Assembly: GCA_030323885.1 (NCBI GenBank)
Contig: CM059186.1
Span: 146,445,810-146,509,809, forward strand
Origin: Branchipolynoe longqiensis
Lineage: Eukaryota > Annelida > Polychaeta > Phyllodocida > Polynoidae
Reading direction: 5' to 3'
DNA length: 64,000 nucleotides
Shown: piece by piece, positions 57,129-64,000 of the stretch
Layout: each line of letters opens with the position of its first letter
How positions within the stretch are numbered: the first letter of the stretch is position 1
Translations under genes and position numbers: made by a program
Notes under the pieces: model-generated
What the model was told of the DNA's origin: nothing
The model's input: the letters and a program-made list of their open reading frames with translations, nothing else
Databases searched by the model: none

Positions 57129-57897
57129 GGGCGCATTCCTTACACGCGGTATGCGGTATGCAAATGCGAATGCGGCAAAAAATCGAAACGCCTTGAAGCC
57201 TATGGGCTACATTCCTTACACACGGTATGTGGCATGCGGCATGCGAATGCAAATGCATTTTCCGATCGGTCCATGTAGCGATCGGTGCGGTATGCGGCAC
57301 ACAGGGTGTGAATAGAAACCTGAGTCTGATGTGTCCATTAGTTTAACACCAGGAGAGGCGACTAAGCATTATGGAACGGTGTCACACAGGGGTGAGGAGG
57401 GGGAAAATGCTACCAGATCCACAGAAATATGAATACTTATCTATAATTTGGCAATTATAACGAAAATGACGGTCCTAACATGGCTCAGTTTAGCTTGCTC
57501 CGAGGGATGTTAGGACCGTCCCAGATTTTGTTGACCGAAAAGGACGGTCCTAACATGGCTCAGTTTAGGATGTTAGGACCGTCCCAATCGGGAGACTGAC
57601 GGTTATGGGAAAGCTAAAAATGCTACCATATGCACAGAACTATGAATACTTATCTATAATTTGGTTATAATAAAGGTAGGAACCCCCGTGTGACATACAA
57701 AAAGGTACATAGATATAAATGAAATATTTGGTCATATACAGAGCAGTATGGAGAATAATTGTTTATTTTTATTTTGTAAATATAGCCAGTCGTGTGCTGC
57801 ATACCGCATACCGCATACCGTGTGTAAGGAATCATGCCATTCGCATACCGCATGCTGCATGCCGCATACCGCATACCGCGGGTAAGGAATGCCCGCT
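57129..57897. mobile_element. TTAA-type MITE family E, copy 1
   Basis: Left GGGCGCATTCCTTACACGCG, right complement AGCGGGCATTCCTTACCCGC, flanked by TTAA (57125-57128) and TTAG (57898-57901). The arms carry GGTATGC and GAATGC iterations, and an internal copy of the end (ACATTCCTTACACACGG at about 57208). The middle has a direct repeat (ATGAATACTTATCTATAATT at about 57430 and 57646) around a segment with inverted ACGGTCCTAAC/GTTAGGACCGT pairs. No coding. Confidence 0.75.
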
Positions 57898-58352
57898 TTA
57901 GTGGGCTTGTGGGAAACGTGTGACCAGGATAATATAATCTTAAGTTCCGATAGTCAGTGACAGTGTTGACATTTGCTGAGTCACTGTTGCCATGTACTAT
58001 GTGGTTAGTTAGGCACGGCTGGCCTCGATTTGTACAGGTGACCTTTAAGAGTAGCTGCAGCCATTAAATGTCGTCTGCGTTACCGGGTTACTGCATACGA
58101 CATGGACGGTTATCGGAGTGCCCCAGAACCGCCTGGCGGGGAAGCGTTAAACTAACATTGCCATGTGGGTAAACCAAACAAATAATTCAAATAAAACTGC
58201 CCTGTTAAACTCGAAAAACAGAGTGTACATACACATCATTCAGAAGTCAATAATTCGGCGTTATTATCCATTATGATGCTATATATCACGCATGGGCGTG
58301 ACCTTGTAGACATGATCCTATTGCATGTTCTGATGGCTTTGTATTACTACTA
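57898..58352. other. unassigned DNA
   Basis: No open frame, RNA gene or known repeat of this window is recognised. Confidence 0.4.
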
Positions 58353-58530
58353 CAGTAAAACCTCTCTAAATCGACCGACCTTGGGACCGAATTTAAGTGG
58401 TCCAATTAGGGAAGTGGTCTGGTGAGGGAGTTAGAATATGGTTACAATGGTATTGTTGGGACCCAGATAAAGCGATTGATATAGGGAAGTGGTCGATCTG
58501 TGGAGGGGGTCGGTTAGGGAGGGTTTACTG
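58353..58530 (+). mobile_element. MITE family B (pogo/Tigger-like), copy 4
   Basis: CAGTAAAACCTCTCTAAATC to GGGAGGGTTTACTG, 178 bp, with intact TA on both sides (58351-58352, 58531-58532). Confidence 0.85.
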
Positions 58531-58544
58531 TATATTTGTTAAAT

Positions 58545-58825
58545 ATAGCTAATATGGGTTGATCATTATGATCTACATCACTTTAGTTTGAAATAACTTC
58601 ATTAATTTTAAAAATCAGGCTAACTTTAGGGATATTTAAAGTGGAAAACATGGCAACTTATTTTGTGTGTGCACATCTGGATATCATAGGCTTCATCACT
58701 GACTGCTTCTCTTAAGTTAACTTAGTTTCCCTTTTATGCAGCAACAAATGCTTAATCAATGCAACGTTATCTAGGAAAGGTGAGAGTTTTGAAAATGAGA
58801 TGCTGTCATCGGGCTATGCATTTTC
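58545..58825 (+). mobile_element. MITE family A, diverged copy
   Basis: ATGGGTTGATCATTATGATC, TTTGAAATAACTTCATTAA and the right end TCATCGGGCTATGCATTTTC match family A. The left terminus is missing. Confidence 0.6.
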
Positions 58826-58986
58826 TCATGGTATCCACCACCCTCTGGGACTTGCCCAACTCCAGGCCTGTCCATTCCCTGATGTTGTCTTCCCACCTCT
58901 TCCTTTGTCCGCCTTGTTGTCTGTCTTCTTTCCCCTGTATCATGCAGGATGGTTTTTGCCAGACCTAATGTTGGGAAATATGGCCT
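58826..58986 (-). pseudogene. LINE C-terminal remnant
   Basis: Reading the minus strand across frames gives GLAKTILHDT, then after a frame change KRWEDNIREWTG-type sequence (seen as KEEVGRQHQGMDRPGVGQVP in the displaced frame). This is the tail motif of another group of non-LTR retrotransposons, distinct from the fragment at 43953. It is frameshifted, short and non-functional. Confidence 0.6.
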
Positions 58987-59519
58987 TACCACTGCAGTTT
59001 TTTTTTAGTATGGTTAAGCTGACCCACTATATATAGATCGTAGGCGACACTATCGATCATTCCAAACTAGCTCTTACTACCCGCAATCACATCACAGTAG
59101 TAGTTCTGTCAAAAGATGTCCGCAACCCCTCCTGGTCTCAAAAACGTGGCTGTGGTCGGGGTAGAACGGGGTCGATTGACGTTAAAACACCACGCGTTTA
59201 CCCCTCCCCCCCGGGCCCCTCCTTCTTCCTCCCCCACACTCCCCCACTCCCACCTGGGACCGATATCCTGTAACCGGGAACAGGAAATGGAATAAGACGA
59301 TCCGAGTTGAAGTTCTCGCACATTTCAGCCAATGTGGCAGTAAGATTTGTCCGAACATTTCGGCCGTCAGAGGCGCTGGGTGTACACAAATACACACTTA
59401 CACACGCGCGCACACACGGCAGGGAACACCCTCAGTCACACTCACCCAAAATCACTCTCACACGTGATGACGTCAGCGTTATTTCTGGAGCTTCCATTCG
59501 CGAATTATTTGTTGTGGTT
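58987..59519. other. unassigned DNA
   Basis: GC-richer stretch with CCTCCC runs at 59200-59260. Overlapping short frames on both strands show no recognised domain. Confidence 0.4.
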
Positions 59520-60605
59520 TGGCTGGATGGCTGGGTAGCTGGGTGGCTGGGTGGCTGGGTGGCTGGGTGGCTGGGTGGCTGGGTGGCTGGGTGGCTGGGT
59601 GGCTGGGTGGCTGGGTGGCTGGGTGGCTGGGTGGCTGTAATCAGGATGTGGGAGGTGTGTGGGGGTGGGGTAAGTGTGTGGTGTCTGGGGTGAGGGTCTT
59701 TGGTCGTGATGGGATGTCGGACGTGTGTGAGGGGTGTGGATGTATGCATTTGTGGGTGTGAGAATGTGTGTGTGGGGGTGGGTGTGTGGTTGTGTGTGTA
59801 TTGCTGAGTGTGTGTAGGGGTGAGTGTCGGGGTTGGGTGACTGTGTTTTGCTGTGATGGGATGTAGGACGTGTGTGAGGGGTGTGGATGTGTGCAGTTGT
59901 GGGTGTGAGAATGTGTGTGTGTGGATGTGTGTGTGGTTGTGTGTGTATTGCTGAGTGTGTGTATGGGTGATTGTGGGGGGTTGGGTGACTATGTTTTGCT
60001 GTGATGGGGTGTGGGCATTTGTGAGGGATGTGTGGGGTGGGTGAGTGTGTTTGGCTCTGATGGGTGTGTGGTGTATGTGTGTGGTGTTTGGGTGAGTGTG
60101 TTTGGCTCTGATGAGTGTGGTGTGGTGTGTCTCTGTGTGTTTGGCTGAGTGTGTTTGGTTGTGACGTGGTGTGGGGTGTGCGTGGTGTGTGTGGCTCTGA
60201 TGGAGGGTGTGGTGTGTGGTGGGTGTGTGTGTGGTGTGTGGGTGAGTGTGTTTGACTCTGATGAGTGTGGTGTGGTGTGTATCTGTGTGTTTGGCTGAGT
60301 GTGTTTGGTTGTGATGTGGTGTGGGGTGTGTGGTGTGTGTGGGTGAGTGTGCTCGTCTCTGATGGTGGTGTGGGGGTATGTGGTGTGTGTGGCTCTGATG
60401 GAAGGTGTGGTGTGTGGTGTGTGGTGGGTGTGTGTGTGGTGTGGGGGTGAGTGTGTTTGGCTCTGATGAGTGTGGGGTGGTGTGTCTTTGTGTGCTTGGC
60501 TGAGTGTGTTTGGTTGTGACGTGGTGTGGGGTGTGTGTGGTGTGTGTGGGTGAGTGTGCTCGTCTCTGATGGTGGTGTGGGGATATGTGGTGTGTGTGTG
60601 CGTGT
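59520..60605. repeat. GGCTGGGT octamer array followed by GT-rich array
   Basis: A perfect 8-bp GGCTGGGT repeat (about 59524-59636, some 14 units) is followed by irregular GTGTGTGGTG DNA. Larger direct repeats occur: the block from about 59701 recurs from about 59848, and GTGAGTGTGTTTGGCTCTGA recurs from 60040 to 60470. Minus-strand frames up to about 390 residues (His/Thr/Pro) are repeat artefacts. Confidence 0.9.
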
Positions 60606-60774
60606 GACAAATCCCTGGATTACCCACCTCACCGCTCGGCCTCATCGACAGCGACATTAAGCTGCGACCAGATTACAGTGAATTCGCGCCCAGGAGACCT
60701 GCCCATAAAAGTCGAAGCGCGGTTTAGATGTCGTGAGCGAGGCGCGGATACCAAACTAACTGCCTGCTGGGCCG

Positions 60775-61010
60775 CTGGGTGAGTGTGTGTGTGGGTGTGT
60801 GGGTGTGTGGGTGGGGGGCAGGGTGGGTGGCAAGGCGGGTGTGTAGCAAGGTGAGTGTGTGTCAGGGTGGGTGGGTTACTTGGTGGGTTGCTGGCAGGGT
60901 GGGTGGGTGACAGGGTGGTTGTCAGGGTGGATGCCATTGTGGGTTGCTGGGTGTGTGGGTTGCTGGGTGGGTGGCTGGCTGGGTGTGTGGCAGGCTGTGT
61001 AGCTGGGTTG
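60775..61010. repeat. GGGTGGGTGGC-type array
   Basis: Irregular G/T-rich units (GGTGGGTGGCAGGGTG). Compositional frames only. Confidence 0.85.
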
Positions 61011-61057
61011 CGAGTTAATAGTAGACCTTTTCGACGGAGCATGCATAATCAGTGGCC

Positions 61058-61335
61058 ACCCATATTAGTTCTTCCCACTACCACCAGAGGGCAGGTTGAT
61101 GGTGGAAATCCTATATACTATAACACCTTTACCAACCACAGAGCAGGCAACACAGTGAGCAAATACCCATAGCATTAGTTCTTGTGAACCCCGTCAGAGG
61201 GAAAGTCAGTCGTTGAAATCCTATATAACACCTTTACCACAGAGCAGGCTACATAGTAAGCCATTACCCATAACATTAGTTCTTCTCCCTGCCATCAGAG
61301 GGCAGTTTGGTGGTAGAAATGCAACATAACACTTT
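61058..61335. repeat. three tandem units of about 100-108 bp
   Basis: Each unit has CCATATTAGTTCTTC-like sequence, CAGAGGGCAG, GTGGAAATCCTATATA, AACACCTTTACCA and CAGAGCAGGC. The third is truncated after AACATAACAC. Confidence 0.75.
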
Positions 61336-61459
61336 TTGGGTGGTGGAAATGTTCTATTTCCGGCTGTAAACCCGTATCAGGGTGATGTCTTTAAGTATCT
61401 CGTATTTATTCCCAGATGGTCGACCATCCAAGCACTGCTGAGGCTCAACGGTACTTACA

Positions 61460-61555
61460 CCTGCATCGTCCGATGGATTTGAGTTCCAACCATTTTCTTT
61501 TCTTAGATACAACCATTGTTATAATCGATCTTACTTGAGTTTGAACTAACTTTGA
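61460..61555 (+). mobile_element. MITE family A, 5' fragment
   Basis: GCATCGTCCGATGGATTTGA, TTATAATCGATCTTACTT and TTTGAACTAACTTTGA match the first 95 bp of the family. It abuts the reverse-oriented copy at 61556, so the pair is head-to-head like the fold-back copy at 14. Confidence 0.55.
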
Positions 61556-62316
61556 TTAAAGTTGCATAGTCCGCTGAAGCCATACAATTTTCAAAAACAA
61601 AACAATTATCTAAATTTCATTGCACATTTCTAACTTCGATACTGGTGCACTTATTAAACATGCGTTACCACATAGAGGGGAATACTAAGGCAATTTAATA
61701 GAATATGTTACTGCAGAAGACTAAAGCTAAGATTCCTTACATGCGGTATGCGGTATGCGGTATGTGAATGCGAATGCGACAAAAAATCGAAACGCCTTGA
61801 AGCCTATGGGCTACATTCCTTACACACGGTATGCGAATGCGAATGCGAATGCGGAATGCGAATGCGAATGCGAATGCGAATGCGACAACTCGATCAGTCC
61901 CTGTAGCGATCGGTGTGGCATGCGGCATGTGGCATGCGGTATGCGAATAGAAACCTTAGTCGCACGTGTCCATTACTTTTAGACTAGGAGAGGCGACTGA
62001 TCATTATGGAACGGTCACACACAGGGGTGCTGATGGGAAACATATGGTAGTGGTGGTGGTGGGGAGACGCTTGCCGCTTACCGCGTAGAAGGAATCCTCC
62101 CATTCGCATACCGCATACCGCATACCGCGTATAAGGAATCTTAGGTTAAGCTGTCAGAGTTTTGGCATGCTTAATTAATGCGTTCAAATATTTCAGAAGT
62201 TAGCCATTTGAAATAAACGCTACTTCAAACTAAATTCAGGTAGATTATAGCGTTCAACCTAATATATTTATCTCAGAAAGTGACAGACTCAAAACCATCA
62301 GAATATGCAACTTTAA
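61556..62316 (-). mobile_element. MITE family A, reverse copy split by family E
   Basis: TTAA borders (61556-61559, 62313-62316). The left end AGTTGCATAGTCCG and right end complement GTTGCATATTCTGATGG are in reverse orientation. It is interrupted at ACTGCAGAAGACTAAAG and resumes at GCTGTCAGAGTTTTGG, with element E between. Confidence 0.8.
61736..62145. mobile_element. TTAA-type MITE family E, copy 2
   Basis: Left GCTAAGATTCCTTACATGCG, right complement CCTAAGATTCCTTATACGCG. TAAA (61732-61735) and TTAA (62146-62149) flank it. The arms contain GGTATGC repeats, and a (GCGAAT)n stretch lies at about 61827-61884. It shares CGAAACGCCTTGAAGCCTAT and GGAGAGGCGACTGATCATTA-like sequence with copy 1. 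Confidence 0.8.
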
Positions 62317-62654
62317 TCAAACACATCGAGACCTTACTATAAAAAGGTTCCATCTGACAAAATGGTGCTTTCGAGATAATGAGGACTGAAGCTGTGTAAC
62401 TGCATGATAGCAAAGCAGATTGAACAATATTATTTTTAATATATCCCAGTGAAAAATATCAGTTGAGAAACAGTTGTGTAACTAACTGCATGATAGCCTT
62501 TCATAGATAGAACATTTTTACATCCATAACACCAATTCGGTCACTTTGTCAGATAGAATCTTTTTATAGTAAGGTCTCGAAATGTAGTCGCCAGAACCCT
62601 AATAGAATAAATATAATAGTATAATAACATAATAAGTGATGTTAATAACCATAA

Positions 62655-62930
62655 TAAGTGGTTGTGTGGGTGGGTGTGGTGGTTGAGTGGGTGTAAGAAT
62701 GTGTGTGGCTGTGTGTCGTTGTGGATGTGTGTGTGTGAGGGTGGGTTGACCATGAAACCCACCCTCCCACCAGCCTCGTCACCTGGTGGGAGGGTGTGTG
62801 AGGGTGTGGATGTGGGTGTAGGTGTGGGTAAGCGTGTGTGTGAGCATGTGTGGGAGGGTGTGCATGTGTGTAGTTGTGGGTGTGAGAATGTGGGTGTGTG
62901 GGTGTGTGGGTGTGTCGGGGGAGAGGGAGA
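62655..62930. repeat. GTGTGGGTG low-complexity DNA
   Basis: GT-rich with a short inverted pair ACCCACCCTCCCACCAG / CTGGTGGGAGGGTG at about 62757-62797. Frames are compositional. Confidence 0.8.
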
Positions 62931-63591
62931 GATGAGATAATATATATAGTGATTCTGATTTCTTCTTGTGTTTGTACTTGCTATTTTTCTTCCCCCCCCC
63001 CTCCCTCCTTCCCCTTCTTGTTCATCTTTTAATGAAAAAGAGGCCAAGATTTTCTTTATGAAAATTAAATCAATCAATAAATACTTTAGGCGCCCCAACC
63101 CCAAATCTAGACCAATATCCCAAGTTGGAAAACCTTACGGCATCGCACCCCGTAATTAACGCAGATCAAGTACCACCGGGAGTAAGGCAGAGTGTGTGTG
63201 TGTGTGTGCGTTTATGTGTGTATGTGTGGGTGGGTGGTAGCTTAGTGGGTGAGTGGGGAGGGGGGGGGGGGTAATAGCACTAAATGTGGCACAAACAAGA
63301 TAAAGCACTGCTGCCGTACAGCGCCGCCCTATTAGAAGCCCTACCGGCGATGGATCCCGGCTTACGGCGCAGACTTCACCCCCCCACCCCCCACCGGGGC
63401 CTGCAGCGCGCTAAATGCCCGCAGCTCCCCCTAACGGAGCCCGCCTGCACAACAGCCGAGATACTGCCATATACTGACTACGTAATCGACTGCTATAGGG
63501 TCTGCTGTTGTCACCTACTGCTGCGACTGTAATATCATATATGTATAATTAAAGATATATAGCAATATGACATTACATATATATCCATAGA
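62931..63591. other. unassigned DNA with (GT)n and poly-G tracts
   Basis: (GT)n at 63191-63208 and a G run at about 63258-63271. The open frame at 63284-63532 has no recognisable domain and is not called as a gene. Confidence 0.4.
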
Positions 63592-63748
63592 GATATGGAT
63601 AGTGATAAGACTGTTATCGCGTGTAATAATATCTGTAGTGTCCTGCTCCTACGCGCCCCCCCTTCCTGGTTGGGGTGGGGGGAGGGGTACCGGCATGCTT
63701 CACTCCGCACCCCCCCCCCCCCCCCCCATGTTCGGGGATTTCGCATCA
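63592..63748 (+). repeat. poly-C-containing dispersed repeat K, copy 2
   Basis: AAGACTGTTATCGCGTGTAA, TAATATCTGTAGTGTCCTGC, poly-C, GGTACCGGCATGCTTCAC, a long poly-C run and TTCGGGGATTTCGCATC. Same order as the complement of 24938-25095. Confidence 0.6.
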
Positions 63749-64000
63749 TATAGCAATAAATCGAAGACGGTACTATTTGGTACCAGGTTAACCAGTAACA
63801 ATAAAATAAAGTGTCTCCTGGGAAACAGCGAACTAGTGCAGGTAGACAGCTACCGATATCTGGGAGTGGACCTCGACAGGCACCTAAATTATGACCTTTG
63901 CATAACAAACACTATCAAAAAAGCAAACCCCAAAATATGGCTAAAGGCAAAACTGAGATACTACTTGACTGAGAACATGGCAATTGAAATATATAAAGGC
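63728..64000 (+). CDS. non-LTR reverse transcriptase fragment, runs off the window
   Basis: The frame is open from the ATG at 63728 through the last base (91 codons). It contains NKSKTVLFGTR, then SYRYLGVDLDRHLNYD, INTIKKANPKIW-like sequence (here ITNTIKKANPKIW) and LRYYLTENMAIEIYKG. KT-x-x-LFG, YLGV-x-LD and the K-x-x-KI motifs are the thumb-side end of non-LTR RT domains (Jockey/CR1-type look). The catalytic core would lie upstream but is replaced by repeat K and a poly-C run, so the copy is probably 5'-damaged. The ATG is not claimed as the true start. Confidence 0.7.
   Translation, partial: MFGDFASYSNKSKTVLFGTRLTSNNKIKCLLGNSELVQVDSYRYLGVDLDRHLNYDLCITNTIKKANPKIWLKAKLRYYLTENMAIEIYKG

Noticed and set aside
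59432..60657. His/Thr/Pro frames up to 392 residues
   Set aside because: Complement of GT-rich repeats. No unique domain.
63284..63532. Possible host exon (82-residue frame)
   Set aside because: No recognisable domain, no clear splice context, and it lies next to low-complexity DNA.

Overview
The window looks like intergenic or intronic DNA from an animal nuclear genome, probably a marine invertebrate. The animal assignment rests on a Ty3/gypsy retrotransposon, several tRNA-derived SINE families, LINE fragments whose coding tails resemble metazoan RT tails, and very many MITE-like inverted-repeat elements. Lophotrochozoan, perhaps molluscan, is my guess from the general look of the repeats and is weak. 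I found no convincing host protein-coding gene, rRNA or functional tRNA gene. Almost every long open frame lies in stop-poor tandem repeats and is not a gene. Layout: 1-8 kb holds MITEs (families A, B, I, M), SINE copies and CA/TA-rich microsatellites. 8.2-12 kb is a 19-bp minisatellite of about 3.3 kb followed by CT-rich DNA. 12.3-19.3 kb holds LINE-derived and MITE copies around a 10-bp/50-bp satellite-like array (13.66-14.89 kb). 19.7-22.7 kb has CA repeats, a GGGTGT hexamer array, and a LINE-derived repeat split by a complete SINE with a 12-bp target duplication. 23-38 kb is a mosaic of SINEs, AT-rich DNA, a 20-bp array, a degenerate TCCGG array that switches strand, a 46-bp array and nested MITEs. 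39.0-43.8 kb is a nearly intact Ty3/gypsy retrotransposon on the minus strand (4,756 bp, 119-bp LTRs, 5-bp target duplication). It lies inside a LINE-derived repeat, the downstream part of which carries an RT C-terminal fragment. 44.5-51.8 kb is CCACAC and GGAGAG low-complexity DNA plus SINEs and MITEs (D, F, H). 52.3-56.4 kb is a tandem triplication of a roughly 1.38-kb unit that itself holds 42-bp repeats. 57-62.3 kb has TTAA-flanked MITEs, one inside another, and GT-rich arrays. The right edge opens into another non-LTR reverse transcriptase reading frame that runs off the window. Working together: the only recognisable coding system is the gypsy element. Its single gag-protease-RT-RNase H-integrase frame is broken by two in-frame stops between RNase H and integrase. 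Everything else is non-autonomous. SINEs presumably borrow LINE machinery, and MITEs presumably borrow transposases of the TTAA and TA-target (pogo-like) types, none of which is encoded here. Nested insertions give a partial relative chronology. I did not find a convincing new biological system. The most distinctive items are the minimal CRE-bearing LTRs, the coexistence of several unrelated TTAA-flanked MITE families with short-motif palindromic arms, and the 10-bp-based and 20-bp-based arrays.
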